Notes: a model not told the origin generated them from the sequence alone. Counted from the stretch's first letter, positions 19,808 through 30,202 are shown. The stretch: DNA of 64,000 nt from JANJTB01 sp032027125 (GCA_032027125.1 JAVSMQ010000001.1:2420568-2484567), one strand, 5' to 3'. Made by a program: numbers and translations.

Positions 19808-20062
19808 ATCACGTAGTGATTATTATTATTTTACCATAATTCAACCTCTACGAGGTAGTCATGTTCATCGGGTTATGTTCTTGTTACCATAATTCAACTC
19901 CTATGGAGTTGCGTTTATAGTTTCCGTTAGGTTTTGCTTATTATACCTATATTTAATCCCTATGGGATACAACCAATTCAAATCCCAAAAATCCCATCAA
20001 TCCCAAAAATCACGGTTCAGACAAGTTCTTCTTTTTCTACAAACAGGGCACTCCTATGGAGT
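19808..20062. repeat. Scattered short palindromes in a gene-free stretch
   Basis: The 512-nt gap 19678-20189 carries separate small palindromes: ATCACGTAGTGAT (19808), CCTCTACGAGG (19845), AACTCCTATGGAGTT (19896), ATCCCTATGGGAT (19956) and ACTCCTATGGAGT (20050). Some are preceded by a repeated TTACCATAATTCAA. They resemble REP-like elements and are close in sequence to the CTCCGAAGGAG palindromes at 57141-59484. Confidence 0.6.
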
Positions 20063-20126
20063 TAAAATCAATTCAGAATTCAGCATTAACTCCGCTGGTC
20101 TTCGACTTCAGCATTCATACAACACC

Positions 20127-20166
20127 AAAAAAAAAACCGGCAGCCTTTTGCAAGACTGCCGGATTT
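20127..20166 (-). terminator. Rho-independent terminator of the 2075-aa surface protein gene
   Basis: CCGGCAG and CTGCCGG form the stem, with an inner AAGG/CTTG part. On the minus strand the stem is followed by a run of about ten U. It lies 24 nt past the stop codon. Confidence 0.85.
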
Positions 20167-20189
20167 TAAATCAAGAAAATTCTAAGATG

Positions 20190-23100
20190 TTATCTGATAA
20201 CTACCAATCTTTGGCTTATCATTACACCTGATGATTTCATAACTATACTGTAGATACCTGAAGTAAGATTCAACTTTTCAACATTGATGTTTAAGTTGTG
20301 CTGACCGGCATTCATAATTGCGTCGGTCAAAACGGCAGCTTCCGCGCCAAGTTCGTTGATAAGTGTGATTTTTACGTGTGACTGCGCCGGAGTTACATAC
20401 GAAACACCTGAAACTGTCTGCGCCGGGTTAGGAGTTGCAATACCGAGCGAATAACCGCTTTCGGCAACTTCGATAACATCCGAAGCTGTAGTTGTAACAA
20501 TTACATTCGAAACTACTGATTTAACTAAACCGCAGCTATTGGAAATTTCAACATAATATTTGCCGCTGTTTGATTCGGTTACATCATAAATCATGAGTGT
20601 ATTCAAATCTTCATCTGCAATCGGAGTACCCTCGAAATACCACTGGTACATCAGATTGTCGCCAACTGCTTCGACAGTAAGAGCGAGTACATCACCAACT
20701 GTCAACATTACATTTTCTTCAGGCTCAACAGTAATAATTGGTTTTGCTTCGATTCTGACTGTAGCTTCAACTGTAGATAATCCAATCACTGAATTACTTG
20801 TTTTAACAATTGCGTAATAGTTACCTGAATGGGATGATTTCGCCTGAGAAATAACAAGATTATTCTCTGTCGAACCTGTGATACCATTCCCGTCATTTAA
20901 AATCTGACCATTTTTATACCATTGATAAGTCAGATATTCGCCCGGCATAGTTGTATTTGCTCTTACACTTAGGGTAATTTCATCATCCTGGCATCCATCA
21001 ATACTTTCAGGTTGCTCGGTAATTATAATTTCACCTTTTAACAATCCGAAGTTACTTGCTTCCGCAAAGCCGCAATGACCGGTTACTACAACTCTGTAAT
21101 CTTCACCGAAGTCAGATTCCTGAACATTATGTATCATCAGTCTATCAGATTTGGTGCCGATAAATCTTCCGCCATCAACCATAGGAACATCGCCGCGGTA
21201 CCATTGTACATCAGGTTTGTAGTTTTCGGGAGTGCCGTTGACATGAGCAGTAACTCTCATCTGAACATCGCCGCCAACCATAATTGCCTGAGTAAATGGA
21301 TTTTGTGTAATGTCTGTGCCTGTTACTACGTAAACAGATGCTTCTTCGGACATAAAGTCAAGGAAACCAAAGCAGTCTTCAGCCTGAACACGGCACTGGT
21401 AAAATCCTGCATCTTCGAATTGAGCATTATTAAAGTATAATACCGGCTGGTTATAGTTAGGTGTTTCTTTCGCAGTTAACATAACACCATCTTTAAACCA
21501 CTGGTAGCTGTGAACATAACCTGATGTATTGATTCTTATAAAAGAACTTTCACCAACACAAAGTGTTTTGCTGTCAGGCTGCTGGTCAAGGAAGAAATAG
21601 GGCCAAATTCTGACGGCAATCGGCTCTGTATAAGCAACTGCAGTTCCGCAAGCTGCCGAGCCTAATATCTTGGCGCGATATATTCCACTTTCGAGCGGAT
21701 TAGTATTGTCAATGTGGAATGTAGCTGTCAATGCGCTTGGATACTGAGCCGGCGGGAGGTCAATAAATCCGTTTCCGGCATCTCTCTGCCAGCGGTAACC
21801 GAATACTGTTCCGTCAACTGTGGTATTAAGGTCAAGCGGCTGGCTTACGCAAAGATAGCGTAAATCTCTGCCTTCGCTGCTGCCTACCTGATGTATTGCG
21901 ACATTTGCAAGCGGGTCAGATAATGAAACATAAGCTTCATCTGAATAAATTACAGCAGGACCGCAATTGCCCGGACCCGTTACTTTTAATCTGTAATAGC
22001 CGACGCGGTCAAGAGTAATAGTTCTATAAAGGGCAGGTGAAATTTCTCCCGGTAACATATTCCATGTGGATGTTCCTTCCTGTCTGAATTCCCACTGATA
22101 ACCAAAAAGAGTACCAAAAGGAACTGTTGGCAGATAAAGTTCAGGATTGGAACCGCATATTTCAGTATTTACAGGCTGCATTTCAAATGATAACGGAGTT
22201 TCAACTGACATCAATTTTTCAGTACTGTAAATTGTATTATTCATGAATGCTGCAGATGCATAATAGCGTGCAGAGTCATACATCTGAACGGGATTGAAAT
22301 TCAGGTTCTTTGTATTTGCACCGGCTATAATCTCTCCGTTTCTGAACCATTGCATAGTCAGAGCAGGCAGACCTGTTCTGTCAACACCGTCACCGAATCC
22401 GGTAATAGCCGGGTCGAAGGAAACGGTTGCTGCACCGCCTACACATTGGAATGCCTGGTTTGGAGCTATTTTTGTATCTTCAACAAGCTCAAATATTGCA
22501 TTTATTTCATCAGCACCGTAATAAGTAGGTGTATTACGCATTTCTCCGTCACCGTCATTAGTTACTTCATACATTCCGTTATACATATAGAATGAGTTGC
22601 CTATACTGCCTGCGTTTATATGTAAATCATTTGCACCCACAAATTCAGGAAGTCCGGTTTTGGAATTTTGGTCCTTACCGGTTCTGGATTGCCATTGTGC
22701 TAAATTATAAGCATAAAAAGTGTATGGATAAGAAAGACCATTTCCACCTACTTTTGCAGTATTACCAACTGAATAAACATTGTTATCCAAAGCTGTAAAA
22801 TACGGTGCAATGTTGGCTGATGTACGGAACCAGATATTATATGCTTCAGGATTATAAATAGATGATGAAGCTTTATAAACTGAATTATGAAGAATATTGC
22901 CTCTGAAATCATTACCTGAATAGGAACTTGTCACCATTATATTAGCAGCAAATCCTCCGTAATAGGTACTTGTAGAATAGTATTTCATTTCACCGGTCAT
23001 ATAAATAGTATTATGCCAAACTTTTGTATAACTGCCGGCAAGTCTGATACCTGCTGCCTGATAGCTTGTCGGGGATGAAAAGCTATAGGCTCTTGTCAGG

Positions 23101-26100
23101 ATTTCGGAAATCTTATTGTTAGTGATTACAGCATAAGAACCCGAAACATATATACCGTTTGAATAACAAGCGGATGTACCTTGATAGTTTATTGAATAAA
23201 TTGTATTACCGTCAATATAAGTAGGAATTGAGCCGGTCATATAAAGCTGAATAGCGATACAATAATACGTACTGCTCGAAGTTCCGTCTATATTATAAAT
23301 CGTGTTATGTCTGATTTGTCCGTTCGGAGCGTATCTGACTTCTATACCGTAAGCATTGATACTGTTTGATTTAGTGTCGTCACCCACAATATTATCTTCA
23401 ACTATCAGATTGTTCAGCATCTGACCTGTTCCGCTGCCGCCTGAAAGATACATACCGTAATAACTGCTATAAATTTTATTATTTTGTATAAGCAGATTTG
23501 TGATGCCATAACTGCTTGCACTTGTCGAGATTGCGCCGTCACTTGTTATGATACCGAATGAATAACTTAATCTGTCGCCGCTTAAAATTTCACAATTCTT
23601 TATGGTAATATCTTTACCGCCGCCGACTGCAGTACCGCCGCTTCCAACCATTATAGTTGCGCGGTAAGTTGAGGTAGCTTGAGTTGCAGAGTTGTTAAAC
23701 TGAAGATATCTTCCTCCACCGTTATAACTGCCGTCAATAGTAATATTGCTGGCACCGACTATACGAATTAATGCTCCTGCAATTTCACCGACAATGGTTC
23801 TTTTAGTTGTCGAACCGGCGCGGATTGTAACAGTATAAGGTCCGCCTTCATAAACAAGTTTACCAAGTGTAACTTCACCTGTTTCTGAAAGATTTGATGT
23901 TACATTTACAAATACATCACCGGTAACCAAATTATCATTTAGGTGCTGAAAAAAGCCGTCCGGTTTAGTTAGTGATGTAAATGTCTGGCTTGAACCGACA
24001 CTATAATCCCCTGTGATTGCAACAGCCATCTTGTACATATCCGCATTGGTGACAGGGAAATGCGACGATGTCAGATTGGTTGTAGTCGGGAACTGATTAA
24101 ATGTACCGGATGTAACAGTAATATTTTGTCTTGTACTTACATCCTGAACAATGATAAAATACTCGATAAAATCGCCGGTAGTTGCTCCGCCGTTAATTTT
24201 GCTGTAATCTATCACAAAAGTAAATTCATCGCCGTTTTGGGTTGCTGTTGAATATTTCCAGCCCGGAGTTGATGAAGTATTGCCGTTATAAGTATTATCG
24301 GTTGTTGTTTTTCTGAAATAAATTCTCGGTTCGGATGTTGACAGATTAATTCCTGTCCTGTCTTTAATGGTTGTAACAACCGTTCTGTTACTTGTGCTTC
24401 CTGTTGCCTGAAGTTTAGTAAAGACTACATCCGGTCCGATTATATCATCAGCTACCTCATAAGCACCGGGTGTAGGTGCAGTCGTGGAACGGGTATCGCC
24501 TATAATATCTGTTGTATAACCTGATAGAGGTGTTCCTTTACCAAAAATCGGAGAACCGATAAAAGGAGCCAAAACGCTTGAAGAGTTGAAATCAGGGAAC
24601 AGATTATTTGAGTTTGCTTCTCGTGATGTTGCTGATTTCCAGGCATTCAAATCATAACGCTGACCCGAAATATAACCGAATATGCCGTAAGGACCTGCAA
24701 CATAATAGTTGTTGTAATCCATTGTAGAGTTCGTCAGACACGATGTGCTTGTCATGTATATTGCATATGAGCTTGTACCGGGTCTGCCCTCAAGTTCATT
24801 AAAGAAATTATTATTTCGTATATCCAGATTATTAACTGATGAATTGTAAACCATCAAACAGGCACTCATTGAAGACGAGGAGTTGATTTCTATCTGTTTA
24901 CCGGTTAGATATATACTGTTATAATAAACTTTGTAACCGGTTCCTGAATAAAGAAAAATACCGAAAGGGTTATAAAGAGTACTTGTTGTATATTGAGTAG
25001 TACGGATATTGGAAATAGAATTATTTACAAACTCGGAACCGTTCGAACTCATGATATAAAATCCATGCGCCCCTGTTGTACTTGAACCGTTTGAACTGAT
25101 ATTGTTTATTTTATTTCTGTGAAATTTCGATGAAGTACAGCTTGTTGCATAAACATTATAATTATATGTTGTTGCTACTGTATTGTTCATCGTGTTATCG
25201 GAAATATCGGAATAAGAGCAGGAACTTAAATAAATCGAAGACAACTGACCATTGGTTGTCATCAAGTTGTCAAATTTATTACCTTTAACTTCCATATAAG
25301 AGTTGGAAGAAAAATACATGGCATAAAAAGTTGTAGGATTTAATGCGTTTGTAATTACATTATTGTTGGCTTTCGAGTATGAACTGGATGTCAGGTAAAT
25401 ACCGTAGAATGTTGACCCGCTGTTAATATTATTAATAACGTTGTCGTGAATATCAGCATAAGAACATGAACCCATATAAATAGCAGCAACCTGGCCTGTT
25501 GATTTTAAATTGTCAAAAACATTGCCGTAAACCTCCATATACGAGCTTTGCTGCATATAAATTGTATAAAGTGTGGATACATGATTTATGTTTCTGATTG
25601 TATTGTTATATATTTTACCATTCTTCGAATAATAGATATACATCACATACATAGTTGAAGTATGGTCCAAATACTCAAATATGTTATTGTAAATTTCAGC
25701 ACCGTTAGTATAGTACAAATACAATGGCTGGTATGCAATACTTTCAGTAAGTGTTGAACTGCCGAAAATATTGTCATGTATCTTTAAGCCCAATACTTCC
25801 CTGCCGGATTGACTATAAGCCCTGACAGCATAATACATCTTTTTAAAACTGTTGTATTCAATGACGTTTCCGGTACTGGTAGCAGAACCTGAATAACTGT
25901 TGCTCATACCGAAAGTAATACCGTAGGCGCTGCTTGTTTTGGTACCGGCTTCAATATTACAATACCTGATAGTATTATAGTTTGCGGCGTCACCTGATGT
26001 CAAGCTGTCAATTCTTATAACCTGACTTGTAGAAGTATAATTATTCTTCAAAGTAAGGGCTCTTGTGGTACCGCTCAAATCAACCCGGCCGTCAATAGTG

Positions 26101-26417
26101 ACATTATCAGCGCCCTGTAATTGAATAAGTCCGTTTGATAGAGTGCCCTGAATCTTGTAAGTATCTGTAGGATAGATTACAATAGAAGTATAATCGGCAC
26201 TGCCGACACCCGACCCCTGCAAAATAGCAGTCGTTGACTCAGTAATATTGCCTGTAATTTTTACGACAATATCACCGGTATGAGTTCCCGCATTTATGGC
26301 ATTAAACGCACTGTACAGATTCGAATAGTTCGTAGAACCAATCGTAACCTGCCCGTAGGCTGCAACACTAAACAGCATCGCCACAAAAAGGACTGACAAT
26401 TTCGTTGAAATTTTCAT
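20190..26417 (-). CDS. Giant T9SS-exported beta-helix and Ig-like surface protein
   Basis: Protein of 2075 aa. The start at 26417 has AAGGTGG upstream and a clear signal peptide ending near AAYG. Residues 25-680 form a right-handed beta-helix with Ser/Tyr/Asn-rich rungs (Y.NVFDNLKS-, ..YGIYLTSSSY-like repeats). A linker follows (about 690-830). A second beta-helix (about 860-1370) opens with the same motif as the first (TGD.. then NITIDG). From about 1390 there are several Ig-like domains (MQWFRNGEIIAGAN; YQWFKDG; YQWYFEG), then a T9SS CTD ending in SQRLVVIR. Beta-helix plus Ig suggests a large adhesin or polysaccharide-contacting protein. No catalytic residues could be identified. Monocistronic. 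Confidence 0.85.
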   Translation of the reverse strand: MKISTKLSVLFVAMLFSVAAYGQVTIGSTNYSNLYSAFNAINAGTHTGDIVVKITGNITESTTAILQGSGVGSADYTSIVIYPTDTYKIQGTLSNGLIQLQGADNVTIDGRVDLSGTTRALTLKNNYTSTSQVIRIDSLTSGDAANYNTIRYCNIEAGTKTSSAYGITFGMSNSYSGSATSTGNVIEYNSFKKMYYAVRAYSQSGREVLGLKIHDNIFGSSTLTESIAYQPLYLYYTNGAEIYNNIFEYLDHTSTMYVMYIYYSKNGKIYNNTIRNINHVSTLYTIYMQQSSYMEVYGNVFDNLKSTGQVAAIYMGSCSYADIHDNVINNINSGSTFYGIYLTSSSYSKANNNVITNALNPTTFYAMYFSSNSYMEVKGNKFDNLMTTNGQLSSIYLSSCSYSDISDNTMNNTVATTYNYNVYATSCTSSKFHRNKINNISSNGSSTTGAHGFYIMSSNGSEFVNNSISNIRTTQYTTSTLYNPFGIFLYSGTGYKVYYNSIYLTGKQIEINSSSSMSACLMVYNSSVNNLDIRNNNFFNELEGRPGTSSYAIYMTSTSCLTNSTMDYNNYYVAGPYGIFGYISGQRYDLNAWKSATSREANSNNLFPDFNSSSVLAPFIGSPIFGKGTPLSGYTTDIIGDTRSTTAPTPGAYEVADDIIGPDVVFTKLQATGSTSNRTVVTTIKDRTGINLSTSEPRIYFRKTTTDNTYNGNTSSTPGWKYSTATQNGDEFTFVIDYSKINGGATTGDFIEYFIIVQDVSTRQNITVTSGTFNQFPTTTNLTSSHFPVTNADMYKMAVAITGDYSVGSSQTFTSLTKPDGFFQHLNDNLVTGDVFVNVTSNLSETGEVTLGKLVYEGGPYTVTIRAGSTTKRTIVGEIAGALIRIVGASNITIDGSYNGGGRYLQFNNSATQATSTYRATIMVGSGGTAVGGGKDITIKNCEILSGDRLSYSFGIITSDGAISTSASSYGITNLLIQNNKIYSSYYGMYLSGGSGTGQMLNNLIVEDNIVGDDTKSNSINAYGIEVRYAPNGQIRHNTIYNIDGTSSSTYYCIAIQLYMTGSIPTYIDGNTIYSINYQGTSACYSNGIYVSGSYAVITNNKISEILTRAYSFSSPTSYQAAGIRLAGSYTKVWHNTIYMTGEMKYYSTSTYYGGFAANIMVTSSYSGNDFRGNILHNSVYKASSSIYNPEAYNIWFRTSANIAPYFTALDNNVYSVGNTAKVGGNGLSYPYTFYAYNLAQWQSRTGKDQNSKTGLPEFVGANDLHINAGSIGNSFYMYNGMYEVTNDGDGEMRNTPTYYGADEINAIFELVEDTKIAPNQAFQCVGGAATVSFDPAITGFGDGVDRTGLPALTMQWFRNGEIIAGANTKNLNFNPVQMYDSARYYASAAFMNNTIYSTEKLMSVETPLSFEMQPVNTEICGSNPELYLPTVPFGTLFGYQWEFRQEGTSTWNMLPGEISPALYRTITLDRVGYYRLKVTGPGNCGPAVIYSDEAYVSLSDPLANVAIHQVGSSEGRDLRYLCVSQPLDLNTTVDGTVFGYRWQRDAGNGFIDLPPAQYPSALTATFHIDNTNPLESGIYRAKILGSAACGTAVAYTEPIAVRIWPYFFLDQQPDSKTLCVGESSFIRINTSGYVHSYQWFKDGVMLTAKETPNYNQPVLYFNNAQFEDAGFYQCRVQAEDCFGFLDFMSEEASVYVVTGTDITQNPFTQAIMVGGDVQMRVTAHVNGTPENYKPDVQWYRGDVPMVDGGRFIGTKSDRLMIHNVQESDFGEDYRVVVTGHCGFAEASNFGLLKGEIIITEQPESIDGCQDDEITLSVRANTTMPGEYLTYQWYKNGQILNDGNGITGSTENNLVISQAKSSHSGNYYAIVKTSNSVIGLSTVEATVRIEAKPIITVEPEENVMLTVGDVLALTVEAVGDNLMYQWYFEGTPIADEDLNTLMIYDVTESNSGKYYVEISNSCGLVKSVVSNVIVTTTASDVIEVAESGYSLGIATPNPAQTVSGVSYVTPAQSHVKITLINELGAEAAVLTDAIMNAGQHNLNINVEKLNLTSGIYSIVMKSSGVMISQRLVVIR

Positions 26418-26734
26418 TAAACCACCTTATAATATAGAATAATATTTTTTAAGCTTCATCAATTTCATATCTATCAAGGAACATCAAAAAAAAACAAATC
26501 AAAAGTCATAAAACACAAGCCACATCAGCAAATATGCACTTAAGTAACAATATTTTAACAGTTTTAAATATATTGAAACTAACCATTAACATTCGCAACA
26601 AACAAAAATAACAAAATGTATTAATTAATCCAAGAAAAATTAATAAAAATATCAAAGTATTAAGTAATTGATAAAATAATTTAATTTTATAATGAATACT
26701 CAGGGTTTATCTTTGCAATTTATTCGTATTATGT

Positions 26735-26879
26735 CCTCCGCCGGCGGAGGTGTCACGGAGTGACGGAGGTGGAATTATTACTCAAATGGAGTCCACCCGA
26801 TATTATTATATAAAATAGGTGGACTCCATTTTCTAAACCTTATTTAATCCCCTCCTTTTCTTTCAAGGAGGGGATTAAA
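26735..26879. repeat. Stack of three palindromic elements
   Basis: Three hairpins lie in the 594-nt gap 26418-27011. They are CCTCCGCCGGCGGAGG (26735-26750, perfect palindrome); 14-bp arms AAATGGAGTCCACC (26784-26797) and GGTGGACTCCATTT (26818-26831) with a 20-nt loop; and 15-bp arms TTTAATCCCCTCCTT (26843-26857) and AAGGAGGGGATTAAA (26865-26879) with a 7-nt loop. They lie downstream of the B12 locus and may end its transcript. The rest of the gap is plain AT-rich DNA. Confidence 0.75.
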
Positions 26880-27011
26880 GGGGTGTGGATTCCTGAAACT
26901 TCGCGATTTGCCTCTCTTCGCAGGCTGAGAGTGGCACATCTCGGAGCTTTATTTTACAAATATTAGAACAAATCAGTACTGCTTACATGTCTTATGCGGT
27001 TTAATATTTGT

Positions 27012-28193
27012 TTAATTCGCAATGAACTTATAAATATATCTTTTTCTTTCTGATACAACTTCAACGATATAAGCACCGACGTTGAATCTTTCTAAGTTAA
27101 TCAGATGATTTGCTGATTCGCAGGAATATATAATTTCACCAGATAAGTTTGATATTCTAATTTCAACCGGTTCTGAATTAATAGATTCGACTGTCAATAG
27201 ATTGCCGTTAATTTTAAAATCTATTAATTTATCAGTATTGTCACGAGCTGATGTAGATTCATCTTCAAGATATAATCCTACAACTGCATCAAGGTCAAAT
27301 CCCGATAAAAGAAATTCAGGATTCCAGTATTTATGGCTTTTGGGAAGTCCGGCAACAATCAGTGTAGTATCTTTGATTTTTATAAATTTAATGAAGTCCA
27401 GCCCCAAATCATCCAGGTCAAATGCATCTCCTCCGCTTATGTCAGGATTGAAAGGGTCTTTGTCGCCATAAGTAGGTGTCAGTCCGGCTAATCCTTTTAA
27501 AGTAGTTTTGTCATAAGTGAATTCTATAAAATTTATCCCGTCTTTACTTACTGAAATTATTGCTGGTTCGGCAAAAATGCCATTCTTTACAGGATTTACA
27601 AAAGCATTTTCAAAAATGATAAAATCTGCTCCATTACCATTTAACAACACCCGTCCTTTAAAGCCGACAATTATTTCACCTGATAAACCTATAGCTTCAA
27701 TGTCTTCACGGGAATTTGCAGGTATTGTTTTTGAAGCTTTTCTTGATGGAATTCCGTAAATATTTTGCGGGTAGTAGGGATTATTTTTTAATGAATCATC
27801 CTGCGAACCGGGTTGATAGGTAATTACCGTGTCAATTGTTCCCTGTTCTGAGAAGGAAACGGAGAAAGATGTAAAAAATAATAAGAACAATATAATATAT
27901 TTATTAGACTTTTGGAAGCAACTGATTAAATAGTCATTCTGAGCGGAGCGAAGAATCCAGGATTTAAAAATCTCCGGTGAAAACATGGATTCTTCACTTC
28001 GTTCAGAATGACAACTTTCAAACTGAATTTTACCGGTAAAGTCATTCTGAGCGGAGCGAAGAATCCGGGATTTATAAACTACCGGTAAAAACATGGATTC
28101 TTCACTTCGTTCAGAATGACAAGTCCCGAAGTACGACATTTTCTTAAAAGCGGATTTGCTTTTAAAATCATTTTTTGTTATTGAATATTTCAT
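27012..28193 (-). CDS. T9SS-exported surface protein of the B12 locus, with dispersed repeats in its N-terminus
   Basis: Reading frame of 393 aa, starting 14 nt after the BtuB-like stop codon. The hydrophobic signal segment (KYIILFLLFFTSFS) begins only near residue 98. Residues 25-88 are translations of two 80-bp dispersed hairpin repeats, and no ATG occurs between them and the signal segment. The mature part (GLSGEIIVGFKGRVLLNG; DFIIFENAFV; AEPAIISVSKDG) resembles surface proteins seen near cobalamin receptors in Bacteroidota. A T9SS-like CTD ends in IYKFIAN. Either export of this protein is impaired or translation starts at a non-ATG codon. The link to B12 comes from its position in the operon. 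Confidence 0.65.
   Translation of the reverse strand: MKYSITKNDFKSKSAFKKMSYFGTCHSERSEESMFLPVVYKSRILRSAQNDFTGKIQFESCHSERSEESMFSPEIFKSWILRSAQNDYLISCFQKSNKYIILFLLFFTSFSVSFSEQGTIDTVITYQPGSQDDSLKNNPYYPQNIYGIPSRKASKTIPANSREDIEAIGLSGEIIVGFKGRVLLNGNGADFIIFENAFVNPVKNGIFAEPAIISVSKDGINFIEFTYDKTTLKGLAGLTPTYGDKDPFNPDISGGDAFDLDDLGLDFIKFIKIKDTTLIVAGLPKSHKYWNPEFLLSGFDLDAVVGLYLEDESTSARDNTDKLIDFKINGNLLTVESINSEPVEIRISNLSGEIIYSCESANHLINLERFNVGAYIVEVVSERKRYIYKFIAN
27933..28012. repeat. 80-bp dispersed hairpin repeat, copy 1 of 2 inside a CDS
   Basis: GTCATTCTGAGCGGAGCGAA and its near reverse complement TTCACTTCGTTCAGAATGAC form arms of about 25 bp (four mismatches). Translated on the minus strand it gives SERSEES.. 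and ILRSAQND, a peptide pattern known as a frequent artefact of such repeats in many genomes. Confidence 0.85.
28041..28120. repeat. 80-bp dispersed hairpin repeat, copy 2 of 2 inside a CDS
   Basis: Same structure as the copy at 27933, offset by exactly 108 nt (36 codons), so the host reading frame is kept across both units. Confidence 0.85.
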
Positions 28194-28207
28194 TTTCTTT
28201 CTTCTTT

Positions 28208-30202
28208 TTATAATTTTATATCAATTCCGGCTCTTACTACTCTGCCCGGCATGGGGAAATTCCTCACAATTGAATATCTTTCTTCTGTTATATTATCTGC
28301 CGATAACGACAATCCTGCTTTTAACAAATCAAACTCTATTTCCTTTATCAGTTTGATATTTACAGAAAAATATGCAGGCATAACCGTGCTTATGTCGTTG
28401 CTTTGCAGTGAATATCTAAAACTTGAATAATTAAAATTCAAAACTGCAACAACACCCAAAATATCGGCAAAACCACTTATGTTGAACAATTCTCCGGGAA
28501 CATAAACAATTTGGTTTCCGTAATTCAGTGAATTTTCAGTCCTATCATCTGAGGATTGAATCGTATAATTTGCATTAAATCCGTTTTTACCGTTATCTGA
28601 CTTATATGAGAAAATCAATTCAATACCCTTATTCAGTGCTGTTCCGATGTTTTGTGCCGACCATATAACAGGACTTTTAGGAACCGATACAATTAAGTCT
28701 TTTGTATTTACCCAAAATGCTGCGACTTCAAAATCGAACCCTGCAATGCCATAACTTACCGCTAGATTGATTGAGACAGACTTTTCGGGTTTGAGATTAG
28801 CTGTACCGTAATTAAGGTAATAAAGTTCATTAAAACTCGGCATTCTGAAATTGCCCGAAGCATTTATTTTAAAATTCAGTCTGCTGTCGGACGGACTGAT
28901 AATAATTGCTGAAAAAGGTGAAAATGCAGGAGAATTATCATTGAAAAAATCCGCTCTTATTGCATTTGCAAACAAAACATCAACCGAACCGGCAAATTGC
29001 AGTTTGTAATCATTTATCAGTGATAATGCCAGACCGGTTCTTTTTGGATTTTCGTCAATGCCGGGCTGGAGCATATCACCTTTAAGTAAGGAATAAAAAG
29101 TCTCAAGTCTAAATTCCAAATTGCCGTCTGAATATTGTTTTTTCAACGTGGACGAAAAATTGTATTCATCGGAATAGAAATGATTATCCAATGGCTTTCC
29201 GCCGCTTCCCAATGAATTGTCATCCTCATAATTGATGCTGTTGAACCTGGCATTTATACCGCTTTTTAAATGCCACTTGTCCTCAAAATCAATATCTGTA
29301 CCGAGTAAAATTAATAAGCCGCTTTCGTTCATCCTTGCTTTTTCTGATTCGATATGACCCTGAAGAACAGCACCGGGGACACCTCTGTCTGTATTGAAGA
29401 AAAGCAGCATTGAGTTTATGCCTACTTTGTTGATTTTATAATTTCCGCTAACCACAGCCGAATAATTTGTAAAATCAGAATTTACCCTTGATACAGTTGA
29501 TTCTTTACCGAAGTGGTTGATTGAAATGGGATATTTGCCGTTACTATGTTTGTATTCCAAAGCTGAATTAATCTGAAGTCCATTAAAATTCTTACCGGCG
29601 CTTACTGCAGCATAATTTTCGTTAAAACTTCCGTATCCGATTTGTAAATCCAGTTTGTCATTTGCAAATTGCTCTGGAATTATGTTTATGCAGCCGCCAA
29701 TAGCATTTCCACCATAAGCAGCAGAAAAACCAGAACGAATAATCTCAAGACTGCCTATCATCGAAAGCGGTAAATTGGATAAATCAATCATACCGTTTTG
29801 ATTTGAATTAAGACGTATTCCATTCAGCATAATTAAAGTTTGATTTGCAGCAGAACCTCGGACAGAAACCGTTTTCATACCACCCATTCCGCCGTAATCC
29901 TTAATAAACAGTCCAGGCTGATAAATCAAAGCTTCCGAAATTTGCAAATTTCCTGTTCTGGATAATGTTTCCTTATCAATAATTGTATTCGGGGAAAATT
30001 CTGCAAGTGAGTTTGATAAGATTCTTGATGCCGTAACCCTTACTTCCGGAAATTTTTTAGTAATGGTATCGCTTTTTTGCAGACCCATATTATTAGCAAA
30101 AGCATTTGTAGAAATTACTATAATGAATAAAATAAAAAAAACAGAAACTCCGCCTGAAAAGGAGAAGTTCCTGTTTTTAATATTGTTAATCGCGGAATTC
30201 AT
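28208..30202 (-). CDS. TonB-dependent outer-membrane receptor, BtuB-like
   Basis: Protein of 664 aa, a size typical of vitamin B12 receptors and shorter than SusC-type receptors. Signal peptide (about 17-37), then a TonB-box-like segment (PEVRVTASR), a plug domain (about 65-170; NLQISEALIYQPGLFIKDYGG, SVRGSAANQTLIMLNGIRLN, LEIIRSGFSAAYGGNAIGG), and a beta-barrel to the C-terminus with a final aromatic-rich strand. Its start overlaps the upstream stop codon by one base (TAATG), so it is translationally coupled to the propeller protein. Cobalamin specificity follows from the riboswitch upstream of the unit; the protein alone would only be called a TonB receptor. Confidence 0.88.
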   Translation of the reverse strand: MNSAINNIKNRNFSFSGGVSVFFILFIIVISTNAFANNMGLQKSDTITKKFPEVRVTASRILSNSLAEFSPNTIIDKETLSRTGNLQISEALIYQPGLFIKDYGGMGGMKTVSVRGSAANQTLIMLNGIRLNSNQNGMIDLSNLPLSMIGSLEIIRSGFSAAYGGNAIGGCINIIPEQFANDKLDLQIGYGSFNENYAAVSAGKNFNGLQINSALEYKHSNGKYPISINHFGKESTVSRVNSDFTNYSAVVSGNYKINKVGINSMLLFFNTDRGVPGAVLQGHIESEKARMNESGLLILLGTDIDFEDKWHLKSGINARFNSINYEDDNSLGSGGKPLDNHFYSDEYNFSSTLKKQYSDGNLEFRLETFYSLLKGDMLQPGIDENPKRTGLALSLINDYKLQFAGSVDVLFANAIRADFFNDNSPAFSPFSAIIISPSDSRLNFKINASGNFRMPSFNELYYLNYGTANLKPEKSVSINLAVSYGIAGFDFEVAAFWVNTKDLIVSVPKSPVIWSAQNIGTALNKGIELIFSYKSDNGKNGFNANYTIQSSDDRTENSLNYGNQIVYVPGELFNISGFADILGVVAVLNFNYSSFRYSLQSNDISTVMPAYFSVNIKLIKEIEFDLLKAGLSLSADNITEERYSIVRNFPMPGRVVRAGIDIKL

